Assembly: GCA_965277445.1 (NCBI GenBank)
Contig: CBDICY010000050.1
Coordinates: forward strand, 682,001-746,000
Length of the DNA: 64,000 bases
Reading direction: 5' to 3'
DNA from: JAFMDF01 sp965277445
Lineage (GTDB): Bacteria; Bacteroidota; Bacteroidia; Chitinophagales; Saprospiraceae
The notes beneath the pieces are model-generated. The model was not told the origin of the DNA. It saw only the letters and a list, made by a program, of their open reading frames with translations, and did not search any database. Of this stretch, positions 51,794 to 61,959 are shown piece after piece. Position 1 is the stretch's first letter. Each line of letters opens with the position of its first letter. A program made the position numbers and the translations under genes.

Positions 51794-52173
51794 TATTTTA
51801 GTCGGGTTTTATAGTGTTTAAATCGGATACGAATATACGACAAATAGATAGTACAAGTCACGTAGTCCTTTCCTAGTTTTTGTATAATTAATTAAGCTTA
51901 CACTACTAACTAGCATGACCTACTGCGACTGGTCGGTTTATCATTTATCCTTCCATTCACTATTTTTTAACGTTCATCGTAGACTCTTCACTTATTTACA
52001 AGGACAACTATATTTTGGTAAGAGTTGTAATTGAGTTGACAAAAGACTACAAAAAAGGATGAATATTAAAAAAAGTTGGATGAACGATTGGATTGTATAG
52101 ATGAATAGCCTTTGTTTGGAGAAACAGATTATTTTTCAACTGGATATTAAATTGGTAAAAACGACTAATAAAA
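51794..52173. other. Divergence-free intergenic region, no gene seen
   Basis: Upstream of the exporter operon. I see no exact TAnnTTTG on the minus strand and no RNA structure beyond the terminator at 52174. Confidence 0.4.
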
Positions 52174-52210
52174 TTAGCCCCATATCTTACAAAATTAGAT
52201 ATGGGGCTAA
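52174..52210 (-). terminator. Rho-independent terminator of the large protease gene
   Basis: TTAGCCCCATATCT pairs perfectly with AGATATGGGGCTAA. On the minus strand it is followed by TTTTATTA, 15 bases after the stop codon. Confidence 0.88.
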
Positions 52211-52224
52211 TCTTTATACGAACC

Positions 52225-55200
52225 TTATTTGATTACGACCATCTTCTTTGTGGTAATTTGTTGCCCAGTTCTTAACACTACTAAGAACATTCCATCTTTA
52301 AGATTCTGCACATTATGGCCGACTTTATTAAGCCCTTGCTGCATTGTTGTATGCTGGGCTACTTTTGAAACCAATTGTCCACTCATATCATAAATCGCTA
52401 TATCTACTGCGGCAGTTTCTTTTAAATTGAATAAAAAATTAGCTTCTTGACTTAATGGATTTGGAACAATTTTGAAATCAGATACCGCTATTTTCACATT
52501 ATCACGTGCTTTTTCTATAGGCTGAGTTGTTGTTTCAACTGGAAGTATGGCTTCATTTGTCGGATTAACATAAGCCGTTTCTGTCTCCGGTGTTTCCAAG
52601 AGTGGCGTACAAGTAGCTATGGATGCTTTAAAAGTACTGCCTGCCATGGCATGAAATCCTGTTTGTAAGGTCACGGAAGTGGCTGCTTTAAATTCTATCG
52701 AACCATCACTTGATGCTACATTTACCGTACCACTCGTTTCAATAGTACCATTGGTTTGGAATATACCTGTAGTACCTGGTACATTCGCATCCATTATGGT
52801 AAAATTGCTAGCCCCCCCACAACCTGCCACACCAAAGCCCGCCGGGGTCGAAGTTCCTGAAACATTAAGGGTATGGTAGTTATCTGTTTTAATAGCACAA
52901 GTAGAGATAGTAAATACAGCTGCACTTGTCATCCCTACCCAAGTAGAGGTATTGATCGAGGATAGATAAGAGACTCCAAATACTCGATAGGTCCCGCTGC
53001 TTAAAGAACGAAAATCTGCATTAGCATCCGCTTTTGCTATTTGGTCATTAGCAGTATTTACAGCGATATAAGTATAGCTAGTACCACCATTAAGTGGTAT
53101 TTCTTCCAATACTCCACCTGGTCCAGAAATGGTCACATCTACCGTTGTATTATTGGTCGCATTACTAACAACTACGGTGTATTTTGTACAAGCTTGTAAA
53201 GTAGCGCTCACCGCACTTCCACTATTTCCTCCTTGGACAAAGTTCGCATCTATAAAAGTAGCAGTACAAGGGTTAGCTGCATTATAGGTATACGCATCTG
53301 TTTGAAATAAAGCTAAAACGCCTTGAGCAGGCGGTTGACTGAAGGCATAAGTACCTGTTTGGGTAACGGTAAACGTAAAAAAACTATGGTATTCATTAAA
53401 ATTAGTAGCTGCACAAGTTCCTGGAGTACCAGTTGGGCTTGCCCCCTGATTCCCTGAAATAGTTAGACTTTTAGTCGTAAACGTAGCACCAACTATCCTT
53501 TTAGTTTCATCTAAATCAAGGGTATTGTCTCCACTATTTGCAGTTATGGTAGAAACGGGACAGATAGTACTTGCTTGTGCATTACAGGTTCCCCCAGTTA
53601 TGGTCAGATTGGTATTATTAATATCAAAAAATATACTAGTCGAACATTTAATTTTAATCCTACCTGTAGTCGTATTAAACGTTGAAATATCTACCGTTTC
53701 GCTTCCATCATTTGCCGTATTTGTTTTTAGTACATTGGGGAAAGTCTGTCCTCCATCGGTAGAATATAGAATATCTACCGTATTACAGCTAATGGGGCTG
53801 GCAGTTGTATTCGCAACATTCCAATTAATGGTAACACTACTTGGAGTATTCGTATTGATGGATTCTGTAATCGCAAAACCTACTCCACTATCTACTACAT
53901 TAAAAGAAATTGTATCTACACCGATTCCGCCTTTTCCATCTTGAACCATCAAAGCAAATCGCATTCTTCTGTTGGTTTTAGCAGTCATTTCTCCTTTGCT
54001 TTCTGTCCCGCTTAGTATATCACTCAATTGAGGGTAAATTCTAGTTGGACTAGCCGAAGGGCCATTACTTTTAAATAAGGGACCATCTGTTCGAGTCGTA
54101 TAACCATCTAAAGGTTGTTGTGCTAAGGCAAAATCTAATTGATCCCATTGATAGGTAACAGGATCTGTATCCGTTCCACTACCTGTCAATTCAAATGGTG
54201 TGCGAGCAGGTAAATTTAGGTTACTTAAATTATTAGCATTTGCGTTAGCAACAGGTATGACATTCCCATTATTAGAAGTCGTAGCAAAACAACCTCCTGC
54301 AATAGAAGTAGTAAATGGTGGAATAACGTTTACCCCTGTAGGAAAAGCATTAAAGAATGCACCATTCGTCCCTCCAGCTGGCTTTCTTTTTTCATTATTC
54401 ACAAATTCTACAATTTCTCTAATAGATTCAATATGGTGGAAACTTCCTTTAGCAATGTTTGGAATATCATCTGTACCACAGATGCCTGCATAACCAGCTA
54501 ATGACGATCCAGAGCCTGGCTCGACGCCACTTCCTTCCCCAAATTGAGCAGCCGTACAATTAGCATCACTACCTGTCCAAGTATGATCTGCCCCTAAATG
54601 ATGTGCCATCTCATGAGCTACCAATGCAATATAAGAAACATCTTTAACATCACTTGTACCGGAATAGCCGCTCGCTTTTGAATTGCCACAAGCCGACCAT
54701 AATACTGCCGATCCTCCTCCTCCATTCCCCGCAAATAGGTGGGCTAAATCTACATCTGCTTTAGTTCCTCCTGTAACATTTCCATCTGTCACCGTATTAT
54801 CAAATAGATTTTGGGCAGCAGTTCCATCACCTGCAACCTGACTTGCGTGAAAATAAACTCCCATATAATTTACTGTTAAATTGAAATCTTTTTCCCATAT
54901 CGCTCTCACTCCATTAACAATTTCTACTACTCTAGCATCTGCTTTTTGAGCAGCAGTACTCGTCATATCCGTTGTAAATTGATCTACAAAACTTTTTTCC
55001 GAAAGGATAAATAAATCCAATACCCTTCTATCCTGATTTCCTACTGTATAAAAATTATTATTCGCAAACCTAGGCATAGCATGGCTATGATCATCTTCCT
55101 CTATACTGTGTCGGTGTTCAATAACTGTCTGATCTTGTTCGTAATTATCCAGTCGTTTAGCATCATCAGGACTATGCGGAAAACCATTGGTGTCTTTAAA

Positions 55201-55617
55201 GTAAATGTATTCATGTTTATTTACCTCTGCTGTTCTCCTGATAAAAAGTAAACCTTGAGGGGTGTTTAAAGTCGCATGGATGCCGTCTGCATAAACAACC
55301 ATTGTTCCACTATAACCCGCCACATCTACTGCATTAAGATTATAGGTATTCCCTGCGATTGTAGTGTATAATGGACTTTTTTCATTCGTCATAGGAGCGT
55401 GAGTTACAAAAAAGTCAATTTCCGCCCCGTCTGGCATAGGTAGGGTAATAATGAGAAAGGTGCTGGTAAAACTACTTGTCCCTTTCTCAGGAACTTGTTC
55501 TATTACTTCTTGCATATTCGCAATATCTAGTTCTATTAAAGTTCCTTGATTTCCTTGCGCAAATAATAAAAAAGTAATAAGTGACAAATAGGCTAATGTG
55601 GTAATTTTTTTCATCAT
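52225..55617 (-). CDS. Large secreted metzincin metalloprotease with T9SS sorting domain
   Basis: This 1130-residue protein has a signal peptide (1-20), a propeptide of about 190 residues, and a reprolysin-like catalytic domain with HEMAHHLGADHTW (near 335-347), the zinc motif of M12B-type metzincins. Residues about 420-1040 contain beta-rich domains: a fibronectin-like part with PVTYQWDQLDF and a PPC-like pre-peptidase domain near 690-830, followed by GFHAMAGSTFKA, a sequence common in Bacteroidota surface proteins. The last 75 residues are a T9SS domain (FKIVPNPLSQEANFLF, then GMFLVVLRTGQQ). Extracellular proteolysis is likely. Confidence 0.9.
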   Translation of the reverse strand: MMKKITTLAYLSLITFLLFAQGNQGTLIELDIANMQEVIEQVPEKGTSSFTSTFLIITLPMPDGAEIDFFVTHAPMTNEKSPLYTTIAGNTYNLNAVDVAGYSGTMVVYADGIHATLNTPQGLLFIRRTAEVNKHEYIYFKDTNGFPHSPDDAKRLDNYEQDQTVIEHRHSIEEDDHSHAMPRFANNNFYTVGNQDRRVLDLFILSEKSFVDQFTTDMTSTAAQKADARVVEIVNGVRAIWEKDFNLTVNYMGVYFHASQVAGDGTAAQNLFDNTVTDGNVTGGTKADVDLAHLFAGNGGGGSAVLWSACGNSKASGYSGTSDVKDVSYIALVAHEMAHHLGADHTWTGSDANCTAAQFGEGSGVEPGSGSSLAGYAGICGTDDIPNIAKGSFHHIESIREIVEFVNNEKRKPAGGTNGAFFNAFPTGVNVIPPFTTSIAGGCFATTSNNGNVIPVANANANNLSNLNLPARTPFELTGSGTDTDPVTYQWDQLDFALAQQPLDGYTTRTDGPLFKSNGPSASPTRIYPQLSDILSGTESKGEMTAKTNRRMRFALMVQDGKGGIGVDTISFNVVDSGVGFAITESINTNTPSSVTINWNVANTTASPISCNTVDILYSTDGGQTFPNVLKTNTANDGSETVDISTFNTTTGRIKIKCSTSIFFDINNTNLTITGGTCNAQASTICPVSTITANSGDNTLDLDETKRIVGATFTTKSLTISGNQGASPTGTPGTCAATNFNEYHSFFTFTVTQTGTYAFSQPPAQGVLALFQTDAYTYNAANPCTATFIDANFVQGGNSGSAVSATLQACTKYTVVVSNATNNTTVDVTISGPGGVLEEIPLNGGTSYTYIAVNTANDQIAKADANADFRSLSSGTYRVFGVSYLSSINTSTWVGMTSAAVFTISTCAIKTDNYHTLNVSGTSTPAGFGVAGCGGASNFTIMDANVPGTTGIFQTNGTIETSGTVNVASSDGSIEFKAATSVTLQTGFHAMAGSTFKASIATCTPLLETPETETAYVNPTNEAILPVETTTQPIEKARDNVKIAVSDFKIVPNPLSQEANFLFNLKETAAVDIAIYDMSGQLVSKVAQHTTMQQGLNKVGHNVQNLKDGMFLVVLRTGQQITTKKMVVIK

Positions 55618-55954
55618 TTTAATAATGTGTAAAAAGTAGTTAAAAGTTAATGGAATGTGACTTAAAAAATGGGAGTATAATAAAAAAAGAATGCATCATA
55701 GAAATAGCTCACCGACTTTAGTCAGTTACTAATGTTTGCATATCGTTATTAGGTGAAATAAAGGAAAGTGATTAATCTTTTTTGTAATAATTTGTTAGGT
55801 AACTTAGCAAAATCAGATATACTGTGAAGTATCAAATGCTTATTCCTAAACACAAAAACAAATAATGAAAAACAAATATATAAACTAATCATCTTATTTT
55901 ATAGTAAATTTTGACCCATTCAATACAAATAGTATTAATCTAAACTCAATTTTT
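55618..55954. other. Divergent promoter region
   Basis: AT-rich and without ORFs. It lies between the protease gene (minus) and the pectate-lyase-fold gene (plus). Confidence 0.4.
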
Positions 55955-55962
55955 TATCTTTG
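55955..55962 (+). promoter_or_regulatory. -7 element of the pectate-lyase-fold gene
   Basis: TATCTTTG, exact TAnnTTTG. It ends just before the TTG at 55967, which excludes that codon as start. Confidence 0.6.
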
Positions 55963-56014
55963 CTATTTGCGAATTCAACAAACGCCACAAAATCACCTAA
56001 ACAGATACCCAAAA

Positions 56015-57952
56015 ATGAATACCACACCCCTCCAAACCTGTTGTCTATTCTTACTTCTTTTTTTTCTCTTACCTACCCTTACCGCACAAGACATTAAATT
56101 AACCATAGACGGCAATTTACAAATCAAAAAAGAAGCGGGCGAAAACCGAATCCTACAATCTGATGCAACAGGTTGGGGAACTTGGGTTAAACCGCTAAAT
56201 CAACAACGCAAAATTATTGATGTCACCGATTTTGGTGCGAAAGGAGATTTTCTTACAGATAATACGGCTGCCTTTCAAGCGGCTATTGATAGTGCTGCCC
56301 AATTTGGTGGTACAGTTTTTATTCCAGGTGGAAATTATGTCTTACAAAATGAGTTAAAAGTACCAGGGGGTGTATTCCTACAAGGAGCATCAGAGGGTGG
56401 AGATTATCATAGTTTTTCCAGTCCCGTTCGAGGCAGTTCTATCATTTATCTAGGGCTAGATTATGTAGCAGAATTTAGTGGCCTCTTCTCAGGTGCAAAG
56501 GATTTGTATTTTTATAATAGTGGAACAGCTAGCACAAAAGCAGCAGGTTGTCTAAAATTGATTGCGAATGATGGTAGCTTTAGTACAGGACACAATACTT
56601 TTTCTAATCTTTATATGTATAATTTTTTCGAGGGAACTTGCCTTAAAATAGAAGCGACTAATAATAGCAAAATTGCCCATGTTATGGTGGAGGACGTTTT
56701 ATTTAGATTCCCCGACATAGGTATGCATATTGCAGAAGCATCTGGTTCGACTATTGAACATATTACTATCCAAAATGGTAAAATTAGTGGCGGAAAAAGT
56801 TATGGTTTACGGAATCAAGGAGGCACGAATATCAACGCTTATGGTACCACCTTTGAAGGCATCGGTTGCGGAAGTGTAGGACATTTAGTCGTTGAAAGTG
56901 GACAATTGAATGCTTATGGTTTTCGGATAGAATCAACCGACCCAAAAGGCACTTGTGATGAAGGCGAAGTTATTATCGCCCATTTCCATCCAAATACTAA
57001 AGGGTCTTATATTCAAGGTCTAACAGGCGATGGCAGAGTGTTGGACGAAGGTGCTAATCACTTAGATGTTAGTGGTCGAAACTTAGAACGACGTCCTTCT
57101 GGGTATAATGAGTTACAAAATAGTGCCTTTAGAGGTTTTCAAAATACCACCTTACCCGATTGGGAAATTATAGGCACTACGACTGCTATTAATGTAAGCG
57201 CACCTGCTTCTGAAAATAATCATCAAGTCCTCAATTTAACTATTCCAGCAGGAGAAATTGTCAGTCTTACGCCTAGTACAACCACTATTCCAAAAGCCTT
57301 AAATCATCAGTTTGGCAACTTTGGCGCTTATATAAAAACGACTGCTGCCAATGTCGCTTTTGGTCGTCTTCATACCTACTCAAATAGTACTAATACTTGT
57401 GTACCTATTAACTCCTCTTTTCATTCAGGAGATGACAAATGGCAATACATCGGTTTACCTGCCAATGTAAATGGAATGGTTTGTTCGATTAATCCACAAT
57501 TCATTTTTGATAATTCTGGAAATGGTAGTAGTGCAATAGTCTCCATTACAACTCCTTCTTTTGTCTTTGGAAATGTGCGCCCTGCTATTGCCGCCAAACC
57601 TTTATTAACGAGTGGCGGTAAAATGGATGGAACGCTAACGAATGGTATGATTATTTTTCCGATAGTCGTCAGTTCTGGTACTTTTGAATTGACCTTGCCT
57701 CCAGACGGTAACACGTTTTTATTGACAGGCGTCAATCCCATTAATCGCTTAAATAATAATGTCAGTTTGGGGTATCGTTTCCCTGTTGGGACGGTAATTA
57801 CTTTGCTGTTCGAATCGGCGGGGGCAACAGTTAAAAATTCAGGATATATCAATTTATTAGGAACAGGAAATTATGTCTCTGCGGCTGGGAGTAGTCTCAC
57901 TTTAGTGTCTTTAACTGGCGGGGTTTGGCGAGAAATTGGACGGAATTTGTAG
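56015..57952 (+). CDS. Pectate-lyase-fold (beta-helix) secreted protein, first of a pair
   Basis: Start ATG 56015 gives the signal peptide MNTTPLQTCCLFLLLFFLLP (ending LTAQ); the earlier TTG lies at the promoter. Residues about 25-60 (ENRILQSDATGWGTWVKP) are of the phage-tail-fibre / surface-repeat type. Then the Pectate_lyase_3 domain starts with IDVTDFGAKGDFLTDNTAAF and continues in beta-helix turns to about 375. A carbohydrate-binding-like part and a tailspike-like end follow. No T9SS sorting domain is seen at the C-terminus (IGRNL), unlike its paralogue. Likely polysaccharide-active or surface protein. Confidence 0.82.
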   Translation: MNTTPLQTCCLFLLLFFLLPTLTAQDIKLTIDGNLQIKKEAGENRILQSDATGWGTWVKPLNQQRKIIDVTDFGAKGDFLTDNTAAFQAAIDSAAQFGGTVFIPGGNYVLQNELKVPGGVFLQGASEGGDYHSFSSPVRGSSIIYLGLDYVAEFSGLFSGAKDLYFYNSGTASTKAAGCLKLIANDGSFSTGHNTFSNLYMYNFFEGTCLKIEATNNSKIAHVMVEDVLFRFPDIGMHIAEASGSTIEHITIQNGKISGGKSYGLRNQGGTNINAYGTTFEGIGCGSVGHLVVESGQLNAYGFRIESTDPKGTCDEGEVIIAHFHPNTKGSYIQGLTGDGRVLDEGANHLDVSGRNLERRPSGYNELQNSAFRGFQNTTLPDWEIIGTTTAINVSAPASENNHQVLNLTIPAGEIVSLTPSTTTIPKALNHQFGNFGAYIKTTAANVAFGRLHTYSNSTNTCVPINSSFHSGDDKWQYIGLPANVNGMVCSINPQFIFDNSGNGSSAIVSITTPSFVFGNVRPAIAAKPLLTSGGKMDGTLTNGMIIFPIVVSSGTFELTLPPDGNTFLLTGVNPINRLNNNVSLGYRFPVGTVITLLFESAGATVKNSGYINLLGTGNYVSAAGSSLTLVSLTGGVWREIGRNL

Positions 57953-58066
57953 GGAAGTGAGGTTACAAGGTTATGGGGTTATAAGGATATGAGATTATGA
58001 AACCACAGGCTATCCCGATATACGACTATTAACAAATAGAATAACCTGAACGAAAAATCAAAACTT

Positions 58067-60319
58067 ATGAAAAAATCACTTTTTATCGCTTTACTTTTTA
58101 TCCCTCAATTGCTCATAGCACAAAATGTGGAAGTAGACGGCACTATTAAATTGACCCAAGGTGCGCAAGCAGGGTATATTTTAAAATCAGATGCAAACGG
58201 TGTCGCTACTTGGACTCTACCAGCAGATGCGGACAGAAAACAAATATTTGTGACTGATTTTGGGGCAAAGGGAGATGGCACAACAGATGATACCAATGCT
58301 TTTCAAATGGCGATTGATAGTGCGGCTATACAAGGTAATACCGTTTATATTCCTGTAGGCAATTATAAAATCACGCAAACTTTGACGGTACCAGCAGGCG
58401 TACAATTAAATGGAAATGGTTTGGGGAATAGCATGGATGCCAATATCAATAGTACCTCAGGAAGTCGCATTAGTTTTTATGGGAACAATCAATTTGCGCT
58501 TGAATTTTTAGGCGATTATGTAGGTTGTCATCAGTTAACGTTGGTAGATGTTGGTGGTCAGGCAGCAGGCGGAATTCATTTTGCTGTAGCAGACCACAAA
58601 TTTGGCGTAGGCGCTTCTTTTAATGATTTATTCTTATTGAATTTCACCAATGGTTCCAGCTTAAAATTATCTGCAATGGGTGCATCTGGTATTGCTTGGA
58701 GTTCTTTTGAAAATATTCATATTCGCAACGCTAAAAAAGGCATTCACATCGAAGCCGAAGCCGATGGTTCTTTTATCAATTTGGTTACTTTTCGTTCGAT
58801 TAATATATCGGGAACTGGATTTGATTATGGCTTATTAGTAGAAGGACCGCTATCTACGACCGATTGGTATAGCGTGGCGATGCAAGCAGATTGTCCCAAT
58901 TTTGGGCATATCGTTTTGGACACCAATGGCGCTGTTAATATTTATGGCATCCAGATTGAATCAGACGATACCGCTTGTTCAGACGAAACAGTTTTAGTGC
59001 AATTAAATGAAGGAACAAGGGGCAGCTACATTCATGGTAATGCAGGTAAAGGTAGGATTTTAGATTATGGGAGTAGCTTTATTGATCTACAGGGTGCAAG
59101 CGATGTAGGTGTTAGACCTTCTGGAAATAACTTATTTCAAAATTCCGGTTTTAAAGGCTTAGCCAATAACACCCTCCCCTATTGGGAATTTGAAGATTGT
59201 ACAGGATGTACCCCACCAGATGCTATCGAAATTGAAACGGCAGCAATTAAAGATAATCAAAATGTCCTAAAACTAACTATCGGTGCAGGTAAAAAAACTA
59301 GATTAGGTCAAATCGGTACTTATTTTACGGATGCTTACCAACACAGAGAATGTCTTTTTGGGGCAATGGTCAAATCGGATGCGGCGAATGTAAAAGTGCT
59401 TCCAGCTTATCAAGCTTGTGGTGGCGGTTCTTTTTCTAGTGGTTCATCTCACCCCAATGATGGTAAATGGCATTTCATTGGCAAGCCTGCCGAGCTAGAT
59501 ACCGATAATACTTGCCAACCCAATCCCCAATTTGTTTTCGATAATACGACAGGTGGAAATGCAGCAACCGTTTACATTACCACGCCTTCTTTTGTCTTTA
59601 ACAGAGGAGAAAAACCCGCTTTGGACGCAGGCCTAATTACTACCGCAGGTGGCATTATGACAGGTACTTTAACTACTTCCATGATGACCGTTGCTTCGCC
59701 CGCAACGAATGCTTTGCAATTAACGGCGGATGCCAATTTATTTCAAATTACTGGCACAAATGGGATTAGTAGCATCAATCAAAACACAGCCATTTTTCCG
59801 CAAGGAACGCTAATTACTTTGTTATTTGAAAGTAGCGATTTAACCGTAACACACGACGATACTAAACTCAAATTATTAGGCGCTGTGAATTATGTTTCTG
59901 AAACCTACAGTACCTTAAAATTACTTTCTTTAGGAAATGGTATTTGGCAGGAAATTGATCGAAATTGCGTGAGTGGTTGTGCAATGTCCCTTAATAAAGT
60001 AGCCGAGGAATCAGCAGAAACGATCGTACTAACACAACCTATTATTCCTAGTTCTAAGAGTAAAACTACCGTTAAAATTTATCCTAATCCAACTAAATAT
60101 GGCATTCACATTGCCTTGGGACAAATAGTCGGCAACGAAACTTATCGTTTACAATTAATGGATAGTAATGGTCGAACCTTATTTATCAAAGCTTTAGACG
60201 GCAGTACTAATTGGATAGATTTTACAGCTTTGAATTTAGTCGCTGGTAGGTATCAAGTTCAGGTCTTGATAGAAAAAGAGGCTGTTTATAATAATGGATT
60301 GATTATTTTGCCGAATTAA
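58067..60319 (+). CDS. Pectate-lyase-fold secreted protein with T9SS sorting domain
   Basis: A signal peptide (1-19, LLIAQ) is followed by VEVDGTIKLTQGAQAGYILK and SDANGVATW, which parallels the paralogue. The Pectate_lyase_3 domain starts at about residue 60 with IFVTDFGAKGDGTTDDTNAF. The region NLFQNSGFKGLANNTLPYWE begins a carbohydrate-binding-like domain; the tailspike-like end is followed by about 90 residues with VKIYPNPTKYGIHIALG and GRYQVQVLIEK, a T9SS type A domain. So this one is exported by T9SS, while the first of the pair lacks the tag. Confidence 0.88.
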   Translation: MKKSLFIALLFIPQLLIAQNVEVDGTIKLTQGAQAGYILKSDANGVATWTLPADADRKQIFVTDFGAKGDGTTDDTNAFQMAIDSAAIQGNTVYIPVGNYKITQTLTVPAGVQLNGNGLGNSMDANINSTSGSRISFYGNNQFALEFLGDYVGCHQLTLVDVGGQAAGGIHFAVADHKFGVGASFNDLFLLNFTNGSSLKLSAMGASGIAWSSFENIHIRNAKKGIHIEAEADGSFINLVTFRSINISGTGFDYGLLVEGPLSTTDWYSVAMQADCPNFGHIVLDTNGAVNIYGIQIESDDTACSDETVLVQLNEGTRGSYIHGNAGKGRILDYGSSFIDLQGASDVGVRPSGNNLFQNSGFKGLANNTLPYWEFEDCTGCTPPDAIEIETAAIKDNQNVLKLTIGAGKKTRLGQIGTYFTDAYQHRECLFGAMVKSDAANVKVLPAYQACGGGSFSSGSSHPNDGKWHFIGKPAELDTDNTCQPNPQFVFDNTTGGNAATVYITTPSFVFNRGEKPALDAGLITTAGGIMTGTLTTSMMTVASPATNALQLTADANLFQITGTNGISSINQNTAIFPQGTLITLLFESSDLTVTHDDTKLKLLGAVNYVSETYSTLKLLSLGNGIWQEIDRNCVSGCAMSLNKVAEESAETIVLTQPIIPSSKSKTTVKIYPNPTKYGIHIALGQIVGNETYRLQLMDSNGRTLFIKALDGSTNWIDFTALNLVAGRYQVQVLIEKEAVYNNGLIILPN

Positions 60320-60321
60320 GT

Positions 60322-60421
60322 AATTAGGATAAATGAGGTTATAAGTTAATGAGCTGATAAGGTACGCTCTATTCACTTATAACCTCCTGAACGCATTACC
60401 TTATTTACTCATCAACTTACT
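60322..60421. repeat. Tandem-repeat hairpin, GAGGTTATAAGT / ACTTATAACCTC
   Basis: AATGAGGTTATAAGTTAATG on the left pairs with CACTTATAACCTCCTGAAC on the right. Outer words TTAGGATAAATGAG and ACTCATCAACTTAC add further pairing. Confidence 0.82.
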
Positions 60422-60424
60422 AAT

Positions 60425-60979
60425 ATGACTATTTACCTAATCAGACACGGAGAAGCGGCACAAGCTTGGGATGAAGCACCAAATCCAGGCTTAAGCGAAA
60501 ATGGACAACATCAAGCTGTTTCTTTGGCAAATGAATACTTACCAAGTGTAGTAGGAGGTGATTTTCAATTGGTGTCAAGTCCTTTGTTGAGAGCCAAACA
60601 AACTGCATTCCCTTTCCAGTTAGCATTTGGTCATCCACCAATAATTAATCCTAATATTGCAGAAATCCCCTCGCCGGGCGTTGCTTTAAAAGATAGAAGA
60701 AATTGGTTAAAAGCGCTTTTTACAAAAAAAATAAATGAATTAGAACAACCTCAATTAGATTGGCGAAACAATATCATTGAGTCAATTTCGACGATTGAAA
60801 AAAATACCTTAATCTTCTCTCACTTCATGACGATTAATGCAATTGTTGGTTGGATCACAGGTGATGAACGAGTCGTAAGTTATTACCCAAATTATTGTTC
60901 GATTACGCAAATCGAAAAGATTGGAAATCAGTTTTTTATTAAATCATTAGGTAAAGAATTATCGACAGTCGTGCAATAA
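60425..60979 (+). CDS. Histidine phosphatase (phosphoglycerate-mutase-like) family protein
   Basis: The catalytic LIRHGEA (residues 5-11) and the second His in IFSHFMT (about residue 138) identify the branch-1 histidine phosphatase fold. SSPLLRAKQTAFPF carries the expected Arg after the first beta sheet. At 184 residues it is the common small form, acting on phosphorylated small molecules or sugars. It is single, with the LytS/NUDIX/LytTR operon running towards it. Substrate unknown. Confidence 0.9.
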   Translation: MTIYLIRHGEAAQAWDEAPNPGLSENGQHQAVSLANEYLPSVVGGDFQLVSSPLLRAKQTAFPFQLAFGHPPIINPNIAEIPSPGVALKDRRNWLKALFTKKINELEQPQLDWRNNIIESISTIEKNTLIFSHFMTINAIVGWITGDERVVSYYPNYCSITQIEKIGNQFFIKSLGKELSTVVQ

Positions 60980-61079
60980 AATGTTAAATTGCTTTATTGC
61001 TAAACGGCTACATTGCTATATTTATAATGCGCTAATAGTTTAACAATAATCAGTGGGGTAATAAAATCCGTTGGGAAAA

Positions 61080-61808
61080 TCACTTCAGAAACTGCTTAAA
61101 ATCCGAGCGATGATTTTTCCCAATCGGCAATTGTTTTCCATTTTTCATTAATAAAAAATTTCCTTCCACATAGTCGATGTATTTCCGATTAATCAAAAAG
61201 GATTTATGGATTCTGTAAAAATCATTTTCGGGTACTTGTTCGACAAAACTTGTCAAGGTTCTAGGCGTCAAGTGAAATTGGTCTTTTAACCAAACTTTCA
61301 CATAATTACCATAACTTTCAAAATAATAAATCTCTGACAAGTCAATATTAATCAACCGTTTATCTGCCTTGATAAACAACTGGGTTTCTGTAGTGCCCAA
61401 CTCCTGCTTGGTATCATTCCCTACCGAATTAACTTGCCGTAACTGATGCATTTCCTGTGCCTTATTTACTGACTTCAAAAATCGATCAAACCGAAAAGGT
61501 TTTAATAAATAATCACAAACATCTAACTCAAAACTCTCTAAAGCATATTCTTGATAGGCGGAAGTGATAATTGCCAAAGGCGGATTTTTCAAAGTCCGTA
61601 GAAAATCTAGTCCTTTTATTTTAGGCATATTTATATCCAAAAAAAGTAAGTCTACTGCTTGGTTTTGTAAAAAAGTAATTGCTTCTGTTGCCAAATTACA
61701 TTGTCCCACTATTTCTATAAAAGATACATCTTTGACGTATTCCAAAATGACCATGTGTGCCAATGGCTCATCGTCTATAATTAAGGCTTTTAAGGTTGTT
61801 TGATTCAT
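61080..61808 (-). CDS. LytTR-family response regulator
   Basis: The receiver domain (about 1-125) has acidic D12-D13, phospho-acceptor D58 in LLFLDINMP and the K at about 110 (LLKPF). The LytTR domain (about 140-240) has LSEIYYFESYGNYVKVWLKD and DFYRIHKSFLINRKYIDYVE. It should be phosphorylated by the LytS-like kinase encoded at 62449, with a NUDIX gene between. The unusual gene order is noted in findings. Confidence 0.93.
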   Translation of the reverse strand: MNQTTLKALIIDDEPLAHMVILEYVKDVSFIEIVGQCNLATEAITFLQNQAVDLLFLDINMPKIKGLDFLRTLKNPPLAIITSAYQEYALESFELDVCDYLLKPFRFDRFLKSVNKAQEMHQLRQVNSVGNDTKQELGTTETQLFIKADKRLINIDLSEIYYFESYGNYVKVWLKDQFHLTPRTLTSFVEQVPENDFYRIHKSFLINRKYIDYVEGNFLLMKNGKQLPIGKNHRSDFKQFLK

Positions 61809-61824
61809 ACTGATAAAATTAGGT

Positions 61825-61955
61825 TAAATGGTAATTACTTATTAGGTAAAAGGTGAACACCACTTCAAAATTGGGCAATGCTCTATTAGGTCGTTTTTAA
61901 CTAGTTTATTTCCCGTTTTGCCCCTCCAACCCTTTACCTAATACCCTCTACCTAA
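61825..61955. repeat. Tandem words TAGGTAAA / TTTACCTA
   Basis: TTAGGTTAAATGGTAATTAC and TTAGGTAAAAGGTGAACACC face CTTTACCTAATACCCTCTACC. It fills the gap between the response regulator and the NUDIX gene. Confidence 0.65.
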
Positions 61956-61959
61956 GGAA

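Noticed and set aside
55967..56014. Start of beta-helix gene at TTG 55967
   Set aside because: The -7 element at 55955-55962 puts transcription start at or after this codon; signal peptide begins at 56015.
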